From an uncultured Acetatifactor sp. (lineage in GTDB: Bacteria; Bacillota; Clostridia; Lachnospirales; Lachnospiraceae), in assembly GCA_910588225.1 (NCBI GenBank), contig CAJUQT010000030.1, positions 1 to 51,302 on the forward strand: DNA of 51,302 nt, in the 5' to 3' direction. The notes under the pieces are model-generated. The model had not been told where the DNA came from, made no database searches, and saw only the letters and a list, made by a program, of their open reading frames with translations. The position numbers were made by a program, and so were the translations under genes. Position 1 is the first letter of the stretch, and each line of letters starts with the position of its first letter. Shown in pieces: positions 41,919 to 49,977 of this stretch.

Positions 41919-44900
41919 TTAAGCCATTCTCTCGTCTTCGTTCTCTTCCTTTTTGCGGGAAAGAACTACCACGACAGTCTGTACGATTGCGATGATTGCC
42001 ATCAGCAGGGTCCAACGGTCTACAAATCCGGTGGGCAGGGAGATATCTTCTGTCAGACAGAATGCGATAATGGAAATAATTCCTATCGGGAGACTGATCA
42101 GGCGCATAAGGCCTTTCTTCTTCAGTTTCTCCTTTTTCTCCTCTTCGTCCTTCCTGGTGTTCACAAAGTAACCAATCAGCAACATCAGGGTCTCAAACAC
42201 TGCCAGGTTCATCAACGCAAAGTTCACAAGGGCCCAGGCTCTGCCGTTTCCTGCCGCAAGGGGCAGCTCTTCGTCTTCAAGCTCCACTATCGCGGGCTCT
42301 TCTTCCTCAGGAGTCACAGTTTCTTCCGGCGCTGCAAGGGGCGGCGTCGGGTCATCAATGACGGTGACAGGCTCCTCTTCTTCCTCGGGAGCTGCCGGTG
42401 TCGCCGGCTGTGTAGGTGCAACCGGTACAACCTGAGGTGTGGGCGCTGCTGCAGGTATGGCTGCTGCAGGTGGTACGACTACGGGTACGGGCGCAGGCTC
42501 CTGTGTCGTCTCTTCAGGCGTCGGGTCATCGTCATCCGGCGTTGGTGCCGGATCGTCCGGTGTCGGCGTCGGGTCCACAGGCGCCGGGTCCACAGGCGCC
42601 GGGTCCACAGGCGTCGGGTCCACAGGTGCCGGGTCTACAGGCGTCGGGTCTACAGGCGCCGGGTCTACAGGCGTCGGGTCTACAGGAGTCGGGTCTACAG
42701 GCGCCGGATCTACAGGCGCCGGGTCTACAGGCGCCGGATCTACAGGTGTCCACTGTGCGGTATAAGTCACGTTGCCCGTTACTGTAGCCGCTACTTCCGG
42801 TGTCCAGCCTGCAAAGGTATAACCCTCGCGGACAGGTGTCCCCACAAATGCAGGGGTTGCAGCTCCGCTTACCAAATCAGATGTCACCTGGTCTGCGAAC
42901 ACTTCCTCGCCGTCTACGCCGTCCGTATAGGTCACAGTATACCGAATAATCTGCCTTACAGGCACGGTAACAGTCTTGTCGGTATCGGCAGTGCCGGTAA
43001 CAGGGTCGCCGGCAGGATCGCCGTTGGGCTCATAGCCCTCAGGAATCTTCTCAGTTTCTTCGGTCACGTCATAGGCAGCACCCTCATCCACAACCACGGT
43101 CTCGGTTCCAACCACATTACCATTCTCGTCTACAAACTCGACGGTGATAGTCACCCTGCCCGGAGCGGGCTTATAGGTGTAGGTATAAGTGGTATCACCG
43201 GTAATTGCAGTCGTCTCAGCAGGTTCGTTATTTCCCCAGTCGCCAGTCACAAAGCCCTCATCGGGTTTCTCACCGGCTACAGGTATAATGCTGCCCAGAA
43301 CGGCTTCGCCGTCAGCGGCCATAACCTGCTCTCCGTCAACGGTCTTGTACTTCGTCAGGTATTTCACCACATCAGCGGTTGTCTCGTCATTCCATGCACC
43401 GTTTTTGACCTCAAAAGTCACTTTCACCTGGTACTTATCAGGGATGCCGTCAGGTCCGCCGTCGGGCTTGGAAGGATCATCGCCTCCCTTTACGTCCAGA
43501 GAGTAGTACAGGTTGATGACCACATTTTCTCTGCCCATAGTGCCGGTCAGTTCGTTCTCGGGTGTATTAGCCGCCATCGGATCAAGAACATAAGTGTTGC
43601 TGCCAATGGAGAAGCTCTTCGGAGACTTTACCGCAGGCTTATTAGGCCATGCAAGTGCAGTCATGGTCTCATCGATGCTGTGATCGTAGATTTCGCCTTC
43701 TTTCAGCGGATATTCCGGGTTATTATTCCCCCAGAATTTATGACCGTTGTCTGCCAGATAGTTCACGGTGACGGTAAACATCTCTTCCGCGAAGACTTTC
43801 AGTGTACTGGGCTGCTCTTCTGCCACCATCCACTTCTGATTGCCTGCGTCCCAGCGGAGAGTCGTGCTGAGAATACCGTCGCTGTTGGTTCTGGTCTCGT
43901 TCAGGGCATGTCTGGGACCATCCTCGGTATTCAATTGCCCGGCCCAGACATTCAGCCTGTTCAGGGTCAGTGTACAGGTATAACCGGTTGCAGCGTCGCC
44001 CTCAATCTGACCGAGGGTGTACCACTTATCGTTATCGTTGGTCCAGTCATTAGCAGCATATTGCCAGCTTTCGTTGTTGGTAGTGCAGATGACCTCAACC
44101 CTCAGCGAGCTGTCATGCACTTCCTCCGGCGTGGGCAGCGTGGGCAACTTGGTATAGACATTGCTCAGCCCCATACTGATTGTACCTGCATGCAAGTCAT
44201 TCCGATCGTTAAGGCTGCTTCCCTCCGACGCACTGCCGATCCAGGTCCATCCATCGATCTCTCTGCCTTCCTCAGTAAAGGAAATTATTCCATTATTAAG
44301 ATTTTCAGTGGAACCTTCAATTACTTTAAAGTCCACATTCCAGACAAGCACAGCATCGATACCCGGGAAAAGAAGGCTTTCCTCAAATTTGGCATCCTTA
44401 CCGGACAGGGTTCCTGTTGTGGTATTGCCGGCCAGCGTGTAGGTGTAGTTGAGGCTGAAATTATCCTTGATCGCCTCTACCTCAGCTTTGCTGGGGCCAT
44501 AGAACGCTTTGATGATTTTAACTGTTTTGGAAACCATCTTCGGCGTCCACACGGCGTACAGTGTCTTGCTGCGGTTCTCCTTAGTCAGGGTAACCTTTGA
44601 AAGAGCTGTCATTCCTGTGGTGGCATCTTCTGTCTCCGCCCAGCCCTGGAACACATAACCTATACGGACAGGGTTGGAGATATCAGTAGTACCATCCGCC
44701 TCTTTGCCAACTGTGAACTCCACGGAGTTTTCGGCAGATTTCCTCGTGACAGTCGCATGCGTGTCGTCAGTACCATCGTTCATTTTATAAATTACAGTGT
44801 ATGTCTTGCCCGCGGGCTTAACCGTGCCGCCAGCTTCACTGCCGCCCATGCTTGCGCCGGACTCTGCTGACTCCTCGATATCATAACCGCCGTTTCGAGC

Positions 44901-47900
44901 AGCACTGCGAACGCGGGCTTTCTGCGTGCCGGCAGTCTGGCCGTCAGTGGTCCATGTACCGCCGGTGGCTTTATTCTTCAGCCCTATGCTCAACACATCG
45001 TCGCCGGTATTCTCGATTACAAAATCGTAAGTCAGAACCACTTTCTGCTTATCTGCAAATACCTCAGACCGTTCGAATTTCGTTACGATACTGTGGGTTG
45101 CATTACCATTGGCCACAGGAGTGACCATGCCGCCAGCAGCACTGCCGTCCAGCCTGACATTTTCGATGCTCAGAATATAACCATCGTTAACTTCCGCATT
45201 GTCCGCCTTAACCGTAGTTGTCAGATCATCCAGGATGTCCAGACCGTAAAGGTCGAACCCGCTGTCGTTCATCACTGTGACAGTGTAGTGGACGTGCGCC
45301 TTGCCGCTGCCGTCATCCTCGCTCTTGCAATCGGCCTCAGTGCAGCTTGCGTCAGGCGCGCCATTCTGAAAACCTCCGTTAGTCTTGGTGACGATCAGAT
45401 TGTAAATCACGGTCTTAACAGGATCACTTTCCACAGGGGTCGTGATTTCGTCGCTGGTCACGCTGGCGTGGTTCTCAATCTTGCCGGTTTCTATAGCGGT
45501 AGCCGTAAAGGTAACCGTCCTGGATTCACCGGCCCCAATAGTGCCCAGATTCCATGTGATTGTAGCTCTGCCATTTTCCACTTTGGAATTATATTCACCG
45601 GGATTACTGTTAGAAATATTGGTTCCCAGCTCCTCAGGCAAAGTGTCGCTCACTTTCACGTTGGCAGCATCAGTACTGCCGTTGTTCTTCACTGTGATCG
45701 TGTAATTCAGCGTATTTCCTTTCTTCACGCTGGCCTTATCAACCGTCTTGGTGATCTCAAGCTCGGGCGTGGTTACAGGTTCCACATGGTACACTACATA
45801 GTTGCAGAAATAGTTATTAGCGCCGTTCTTTTCGTAAACAATCTCCACACCGGGATTGTAAGTTTTAAGGTTCTCAAAGTCCCATGCACCGTCCTTGTAG
45901 TAGAATGTCACATTCACAGTGTCTTTGGTACCTTCCTTATACTCGTGGTCCCTCTCACTATTGTGCTGAAACCGGTCTGCAAAGTCGCTCTTGTAGAGAG
46001 TAACTGTATACTCCCAGTCGTAGCCGTACTTATTGGTTTTAACCACTTCACCGCCGGTATACTCGGTGATCCCATTCACCACTTCCCGCAGCCGCAAGTT
46101 TTCTTTCTCGTCCTTGTGACCGCTTTCATTGCTGTCGCAGACCACCTGAACACGAAGATTGCCGCTCGTTCCGGAAATCACGGGCGCATTGGGCGCATCA
46201 GGTGCCTTTTGATAATAGTTGTAGATATAGTTGGTAGGCAGGTTTTTTGTAGCGTCGATCTGGTACGTGCCGGTAACAGCCTTCTCGTTCGAGCTGTTCA
46301 AACCCTCCTGCTTCTCCCATACATACCCACCCACATTATAGTTGCTCTCAGTGATGGTTAACGGGGTTTTGTAGGTGGAATTTGTATCTTCATCCACTTT
46401 CACGTTCATTTTCCACGTCAGGGTGGGGTGACCATTCTCGTTGATACCCTTTTGCGCCGCGCCAGATGCCAGACTGCCGGTTACAGAAGCATCATCGCGA
46501 TAAGTGTAGCTGTAGTTCAGGACAAAATTGCCCGGAACCTTATCTAACGCTATCTTGTTGCCCCCCATGCCGACAAACGTCTTAACAATGGTAACTTCTT
46601 TCATGAGCGATTTAATTTCAGGCTCTTCTTCCTTCGCCGGAGTCGTCTCGGTGGAAGTAGTGCTGCTTTCGTCGTCCTTACCGGGAGTGACCATTGCGTT
46701 ATTCACCAGCTTGCCGTTCTTATTAATATCAGCGGCGGTAAATTCGCGGGTCACATAGATAACTGCGCTGCCTCCCTCGGGGATAGTGTTCTCCACGTCC
46801 AGCTGCGGCCCGCTGACCCAGCTTGCCCCGGTATCGGTGACCTTGTACTTCGCTCCCACGTCGCCGGTGACGGTGATCTTGTAGAGCAGCTTCACGCTCC
46901 CACCGTTTGGAATAACGATCTCACCGTTGACAGGATAGGTAATATTGTCAACCGTTACACCACTGGGAATTTCGCTTGCGCTCTTCACCAGAGTCTTATC
47001 GATATTGGTGATTTTCTCGGCCTTCTTCCATGTGGCCACATAGGTAACATTGCCATCCACCTTTTCCGTGACCGCGGGTGCCCAGCCCATAAAAGTGTAA
47101 CCCGTACGCTTGGGCTGAACTTTACCATTCACAGTTTCGGTGCCTTGGGCAGCCGCCGCAAACGCCGGAGTGTTATCGCCAGCTTTGAGGCCCGTATAGC
47201 TCTGGTCGGTGAACACGGTCTCTCCTTCTACACCGTCAGTGTAGGTGACAGTGTAAGTGGGAACTTGAGTACCCTTTTTGATCTTCACCAGCCAGCCATA
47301 GGTAGTGCCAGTATCTAAACTGTTAAATTGGGTCAGACTACTTGTGGGGCACTTCCATTTGCCCTCAGACGCAGAATAATAGAACGTGATATCCTTAGGC
47401 GATTCATAGAGCATATGCGTTCCAAGCTTACCTGACAATGCGTTATTCCAAAGGTCCAAATAGAAATTCCCATTCAGCTGAACTGTGCATTCGTAAGGAT
47501 AAACATTCTTGCTGAAAGAACTGTTTCTGCCTGTGTTCTCGATGACCTCGCCAGGAATAATGGTTGTCTTACCATCGTAGAACAGCTTAGCAGGAGCACT
47601 GTGATTAACTTGGTCTCCTCTATCCTGACACTGAATGAATACATAGGGAAGCGTCACGTTGTCCTTGTTGGGCGCGTCGGGCTTCTCAATCGGTTCAACA
47701 GTGCCATCGCCGACAGTTACATCATAATAGATATCGCCGATCGCCTTACCGTTGTCTTCCCCGAAGAACGCGTTATTGGTTACAACCGCCCAGCTTGCGC
47801 CGTACTCCAGCTTCACTCTCCCGCTCTGTCCCACTTGCGCACCCGGTTTCGCCGTAAAGGTCACGTACAGGACGCCGCCATCTGCACGCAAGCTGACATT

Positions 47901-48983
47901 CAGCCACTCGGGACATCTTATAACCCAAGGCAATCCACCGTTCTCTTCCCAGTTAGTCGTTACCGCAATACCATAGCTGGTATAGAACACCAAATTGCCG
48001 CTGTCAACTGTTGCGGTTTTTCCATCCGGATTAACAAGGACTTCGCCAACATAGTCTGCATCGGCATAGTTTCCGCTCACCGTCACAGCAGGGATAGTAG
48101 GATCCGCATTCCACATCTCAAAAGTGAGAAATGCGCTCTCAAGCACGTTAGGATCCGTGGTCCCTACACCTGTGGGAATCTTACCAAATGTCGCCGCTTC
48201 CAATTCCAACGCTTTTCCGACCGCTTCAAAGACTGCGCCGGCCTTTTCCAGTGCTTCAGTCACGTCCTCGCGGGCGTAGTTCTCATCGCTCAGCGCCTCG
48301 GCCATGTCGATCACCGCGTTGACCTGCTCACCAATCTCCTCGGCGTTCTCTTTCGTCACGTCCTCGGGTGCCGGCAGCTTCGCCACCGCGTCCAGGAACG
48401 CCTGAACCTCTGCGGGTATTTCCTCGCTCTTTGGTGCTTCCGTCGCCGTAGGTTCTTCCGTCACTTCGGGCTCTTCGTTCACCTCAGGCGCTTCCGTCAC
48501 TTCGGGCTCTTCGTTCACCTCAGGCGCTTCCGTCGCTTCGGGCTCTTCGCTCACCTCAGGCGCTTCCGTCACTTCGGGCTCTTCGCTCACCTCAGGCGCT
48601 TCCGTCGCTACAGGCTCTTCGTTCACCTCAGGCGCTTCCGTCGCTACAGGCTCTTCGCTCACCTCAGGCGCTTCCGTCACTTCGGGCTCTTCGCTTGCCT
48701 CAGGCGCTTCCGTCCCTTCGGGCTCTTCGTTTGCCTCAGGCTCTTCCGTCTCGCCAGGCTGAGTCTCTTCGCCCTCCGTCTGGATTGCTTCAGCGGATTC
48801 ATTGTCTCCGGCCGTCTGATCATTCTCATCCGCCGGGCTTATTTCCCCGCCCAGATCCGTGACGACTTCGACGCTTTCAATGGGCCCCGCCGCAAATGCC
48901 GATACGTCCACCGATCCGACGCATAGCACAAAAGCGAGAAGCAACGCAAAAAAGCGTCTCTTCTTAAATCTCATCCTTTTCAT
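41919..48983 (-). CDS. Giant secreted/anchored repeat surface protein (adhesin-like)
   Basis: 2354 residues after AGAGAGGTAAAAAC. A signal peptide (residues 1-31, ending SVDVSAFA) is followed by an acidic 12-residue repeat tract (about 80-180) and a helical segment. Multiple extracellular domains follow: InlB/Flg_new-type repeats (about 580, 1405 and 2018; GYTFMGWAP, GYTFAGWTP), a DUF11 domain at about 1075 (VKKGNTLNYTITVKNNGSTD), paired beta domains of Cna/SpaA-like character, and MucBP-like modules near 1943 (VTITVEFVDENGNVVGTETV). A PVDPA/T repeat (about 2078-2141) leads to the C-terminus. There is no LPXTG: the protein ends with ELPLAAGN, then three membrane helices with a basic loop. Its leader carries two c-di-GMP riboswitches behind an invertible promoter. 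The ligand is unknown; adhesion or biofilm formation is inferred. Confidence 0.92.
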   Translation of the reverse strand: MKRMRFKKRRFFALLLAFVLCVGSVDVSAFAAGPIESVEVVTDLGGEISPADENDQTAGDNESAEAIQTEGEETQPGETEEPEANEEPEGTEAPEASEEPEVTEAPEVSEEPVATEAPEVNEEPVATEAPEVSEEPEVTEAPEVSEEPEATEAPEVNEEPEVTEAPEVNEEPEVTEEPTATEAPKSEEIPAEVQAFLDAVAKLPAPEDVTKENAEEIGEQVNAVIDMAEALSDENYAREDVTEALEKAGAVFEAVGKALELEAATFGKIPTGVGTTDPNVLESAFLTFEMWNADPTIPAVTVSGNYADADYVGEVLVNPDGKTATVDSGNLVFYTSYGIAVTTNWEENGGLPWVIRCPEWLNVSLRADGGVLYVTFTAKPGAQVGQSGRVKLEYGASWAVVTNNAFFGEDNGKAIGDIYYDVTVGDGTVEPIEKPDAPNKDNVTLPYVFIQCQDRGDQVNHSAPAKLFYDGKTTIIPGEVIENTGRNSSFSKNVYPYECTVQLNGNFYLDLWNNALSGKLGTHMLYESPKDITFYYSASEGKWKCPTSSLTQFNSLDTGTTYGWLVKIKKGTQVPTYTVTYTDGVEGETVFTDQSYTGLKAGDNTPAFAAAAQGTETVNGKVQPKRTGYTFMGWAPAVTEKVDGNVTYVATWKKAEKITNIDKTLVKSASEIPSGVTVDNITYPVNGEIVIPNGGSVKLLYKITVTGDVGAKYKVTDTGASWVSGPQLDVENTIPEGGSAVIYVTREFTAADINKNGKLVNNAMVTPGKDDESSTTSTETTPAKEEEPEIKSLMKEVTIVKTFVGMGGNKIALDKVPGNFVLNYSYTYRDDASVTGSLASGAAQKGINENGHPTLTWKMNVKVDEDTNSTYKTPLTITESNYNVGGYVWEKQEGLNSSNEKAVTGTYQIDATKNLPTNYIYNYYQKAPDAPNAPVISGTSGNLRVQVVCDSNESGHKDEKENLRLREVVNGITEYTGGEVVKTNKYGYDWEYTVTLYKSDFADRFQHNSERDHEYKEGTKDTVNVTFYYKDGAWDFENLKTYNPGVEIVYEKNGANNYFCNYVVYHVEPVTTPELEITKTVDKASVKKGNTLNYTITVKNNGSTDAANVKVSDTLPEELGTNISNSNPGEYNSKVENGRATITWNLGTIGAGESRTVTFTATAIETGKIENHASVTSDEITTPVESDPVKTVIYNLIVTKTNGGFQNGAPDASCTEADCKSEDDGSGKAHVHYTVTVMNDSGFDLYGLDILDDLTTTVKADNAEVNDGYILSIENVRLDGSAAGGMVTPVANGNATHSIVTKFERSEVFADKQKVVLTYDFVIENTGDDVLSIGLKNKATGGTWTTDGQTAGTQKARVRSAARNGGYDIEESAESGASMGGSEAGGTVKPAGKTYTVIYKMNDGTDDTHATVTRKSAENSVEFTVGKEADGTTDISNPVRIGYVFQGWAETEDATTGMTALSKVTLTKENRSKTLYAVWTPKMVSKTVKIIKAFYGPSKAEVEAIKDNFSLNYTYTLAGNTTTGTLSGKDAKFEESLLFPGIDAVLVWNVDFKVIEGSTENLNNGIISFTEEGREIDGWTWIGSASEGSSLNDRNDLHAGTISMGLSNVYTKLPTLPTPEEVHDSSLRVEVICTTNNESWQYAANDWTNDNDKWYTLGQIEGDAATGYTCTLTLNRLNVWAGQLNTEDGPRHALNETRTNSDGILSTTLRWDAGNQKWMVAEEQPSTLKVFAEEMFTVTVNYLADNGHKFWGNNNPEYPLKEGEIYDHSIDETMTALAWPNKPAVKSPKSFSIGSNTYVLDPMAANTPENELTGTMGRENVVINLYYSLDVKGGDDPSKPDGGPDGIPDKYQVKVTFEVKNGAWNDETTADVVKYLTKYKTVDGEQVMAADGEAVLGSIIPVAGEKPDEGFVTGDWGNNEPAETTAITGDTTYTYTYKPAPGRVTITVEFVDENGNVVGTETVVVDEGAAYDVTEETEKIPEGYEPNGDPAGDPVTGTADTDKTVTVPVRQIIRYTVTYTDGVDGEEVFADQVTSDLVSGAATPAFVGTPVREGYTFAGWTPEVAATVTGNVTYTAQWTPVDPAPVDPAPVDPAPVDPTPVDPTPVDPAPVDPTPVDPAPVDPTPVDPAPVDPAPVDPTPTPDDPAPTPDDDDPTPEETTQEPAPVPVVVPPAAAIPAAAPTPQVVPVAPTQPATPAAPEEEEEPVTVIDDPTPPLAAPEETVTPEEEEPAIVELEDEELPLAAGNGRAWALVNFALMNLAVFETLMLLIGYFVNTRKDEEEKKEKLKKKGLMRLISLPIGIISIIAFCLTEDISLPTGFVDRWTLLMAIIAIVQTVVVVLSRKKEENEDERMA
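42565..42750 (-). repeat. 15-bp tandem repeats encoding PVDPA/T
   Basis: About 13 in-frame copies of a 15-bp unit encode the Pro-Val-Asp-Pro-(Ala/Thr) wall-spanning stalk of the giant protein. Units are nearly identical and therefore prone to slippage or assembly collapse. Confidence 0.85.
48430..48740 (-). repeat. 36-bp tandem repeats encoding the acidic TEAPEV(S/N)EEP tract
   Basis: Eight to nine in-frame copies of a 36-bp unit encode TEAPEVSEEPxx near the mature N-terminus. The rich identity suggests copy number variation between strains. Confidence 0.8.
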
Positions 48984-48990
48984 GTTTTTA

Positions 48991-49029
48991 CCTCTCTTTG
49001 CTGAAATCAGTCGGATGCAAAGTTATCCG
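48991..49029 (-). promoter_or_regulatory. Putative expression platform between riboswitch 2 and the start codon
   Basis: On the minus strand CGGAT/ATCCG (49025-49029 with 49012-49016) and CTTTGC/GCAAAG (49017-49022 with 48996-49001) are overlapping, mutually exclusive hairpins. The second ends inside the ribosome site AGAGAGG (48991-48997). No T-run is present, so translational control is the likelier mode. Confidence 0.45.
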
Positions 49030-49124
49030 GCGGCCGGGCTGGCATAGTATTGTCACGTAATTTCTCCAACACCTTAGCCCCCATAGCTTTGCGTCCCGCT
49101 ATTTCTAACGGTTTGCTAATTATA
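49022..49124 (-). ncRNA. Cyclic di-GMP-I (GEMM-I) riboswitch, gene-proximal copy
   Basis: The minus strand has the class-I core in order: GCAAACC (49110-49116), a perfect CCGUUA-GAAA-UAGCGG hairpin with its GNRA tetraloop, GGGACGCAAAGC (49086-49097), GGCUAAGG, a P3 stem GUGUUG/CAAUAC and the closing AUGCCAGCCCGGCCGCCGG (about 49028-49046). It lies about 40 nt before the surface-protein start. The hairpin at 49115-49138 upstream overlaps its first core bases. The class matches closely; the on/off sense cannot be read. Confidence 0.87.
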
Positions 49125-49136
49125 AAACTATAATTA

Positions 49137-49266
49137 GCAGCCAGGCTGACATAACAATTTCAAACAATTTCAAATTCAATCTAACTGATTCAATTCAACT
49201 ACGTTTCCAACTGCCTTAGTCCCTGTGGCTTTGCGTCCCGCCGTTTCCGACGGTTTGCCAAAAAGT
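49137..49266 (-). ncRNA. Cyclic di-GMP-I (GEMM-I) riboswitch, promoter-proximal copy
   Basis: A second complete core on the minus strand: GGCAAACC (49252-49259), CCGUCG-GAAA-CGGCGG hairpin, GGGACGCAAAGCC (49227-49239), GGGACUAAGG and, after a longer A/U-rich P3 arm, UAUGUCAGCCUGGCUGC (49137-49153). It directly precedes the other copy. Between them GCTAATTATA-GTTT-TATAATTAGC (49115-49138) forms a perfect 10-bp hairpin without a T-run, which may couple the two aptamers. Confidence 0.83.
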
Positions 49267-49647
49267 CCATCGTCTCCACATTCACGCCCTGCCGCCCCGA
49301 TGGCATGGCAACAGGGCATCCCTCACCGGCGGACTGTTTTCCGCCATTATTTCCTCACGCATATCCCCCACTCCTTTCCCGATATTCCTTTCTGCTACTC
49401 TCTTACCATTCCCCTCTTCCAAAATTTCTTAGAAACCGTTCGGAAATAGCTTTTAAAAAGTCACTTCCGCTTCCTTATTCTCCGCAGTCATATCCCGCAG
49501 CCGGCAGGTAAATTCCTCATTTTCAACCCTACTCCCACCCCACGGTCAGCTGCTCCTGTTCCAGCAGCCTCTCGTAAGCCTGTTCCATCAGGCCCTATGC
49601 CCTATGGTTCCGGCAGTCGGCAGACCGCATGCTCACACCCTGCAGGA
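49267..49647 (-). other. Long untranslated leader between the invertible promoter and the riboswitches
   Basis: About 380 bp with no convincing gene. Short minus-strand frames (ending ERLLEQEQLTVGWE and LRDMTAENKEAEVTF, and a 26-codon frame at about 49354 after AAAGGAG) resemble pieces of decayed coding sequence. One could be a leader peptide, but support is weak. Confidence 0.4.
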
Positions 49648-49666
49648 AACAAAATCACCATTTCAT
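49648..49666 (+). repeat. Left inverted repeat of the switch
   Basis: The 19-bp arm AACAAAATCACCATTTCAT is on the side of the surface gene, within the transcribed leader when ON. Confidence 0.85.
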
Positions 49667-49692
49667 TTATAATATAAAACCAAAGATAAACA

Positions 49693-49710
49693 ACATAATT
49701 TTTATTATGT
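49693..49710 (-). promoter_or_regulatory. 5'-end hairpin of the surface-protein mRNA
   Basis: ACATAAT-TTTT-ATTATGT is a perfect 7-bp stem at the expected transcription start (about 49706). A stem at the extreme 5' end could protect the long leader from decay. Confidence 0.4.
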
Positions 49711-49712
49711 AC

Positions 49713-49741
49713 AGTATAACATGATGGTAAGTGATTTTCAA
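49713..49741 (-). promoter_or_regulatory. Invertible promoter, now facing the surface gene (ON)
   Basis: On the minus strand TTGAAA (49736-49741) and TATACT (49713-49718) have a 17-bp spacer, with TG one base before the -10. It is the best promoter in the segment. I saw none of similar quality in the opposite direction (only TTGACT-15-TAGAAT). Confidence 0.78.
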
Positions 49742-49818
49742 GGTTATTTTATGCTTTTACATTTCAAATGTTGACTGTTGAGAGAAGATCTTAGAATAAG
49801 AAAGTATACGAAAGAAAG

Positions 49819-49850
49819 CCTGAAAAAATCAGGGAAGCAGATTTTTCGGG
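49819..49850. terminator. Hairpin terminator inside the invertible segment
   Basis: CCTGAAAAAATC (49819-49830) pairs with GATTTTTCGGG (49840-49850). T-rich sequence follows on both strands (TCTTTGTTTTTT on plus, CTTTCTTTC on minus). In the present orientation it would stop recombinase transcripts before the surface gene. Confidence 0.6.
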
Positions 49851-49950
49851 TCTTTGTTTTTTGACGCCTTTTTTGACACTGTTGCGGGGTGCGGCTGTTG
49901 CTGTATCCCGTTTTTTGCTTTTGAGGTATCTGTCAAAGACAAAACGATAT

Positions 49951-49969
49951 ATGAAATGGTGATTTTGTT
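49951..49969 (-). repeat. Right inverted repeat of the switch
   Basis: The 19-bp arm is the reverse complement of 49648-49666, 8 bp from the recombinase stop codon. Confidence 0.85.
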
Positions 49970-49977
49970 GTATTGCT

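Larger units (their letters stand above)
49648..49969. other. Putative invertible promoter segment (phase-variation switch)
   Basis: The segment is bounded by perfect 19-bp inverted repeats: AACAAAATCACCATTTCAT at 49648-49666 and its reverse complement at 49951-49969. With one mismatch the match extends 4 bp inward. The 284 bp inside contain one good promoter reading towards the surface gene and a terminator hairpin. The right repeat ends 8 bp from the stop of a tyrosine recombinase gene. This is the layout of recombinase-controlled promoter switches in gut Clostridia. Inversion would turn the promoter away from the surface gene. Inversion itself is inferred. Confidence 0.8.

Noticed and set aside
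42565..42750. Regular short repeats that could suggest a CRISPR array
   Set aside because: The 15-bp units are contiguous, in frame and encode PVDPA/T; there are no spacers or cas genes.
41796..44600. A 934-codon plus-strand open frame rich in RRRVYRRR-like repeats
   Set aside because: It is the antisense shadow of the PVDP-repeat region and C-terminal half of the giant surface protein. It has no ribosome site and its composition is implausible.
49115..49138. Perfect 10-bp hairpin between the riboswitches as a terminator
   Set aside because: It is A/T-rich and is followed by CAAACC, not a T-run; more likely part of aptamer folding.
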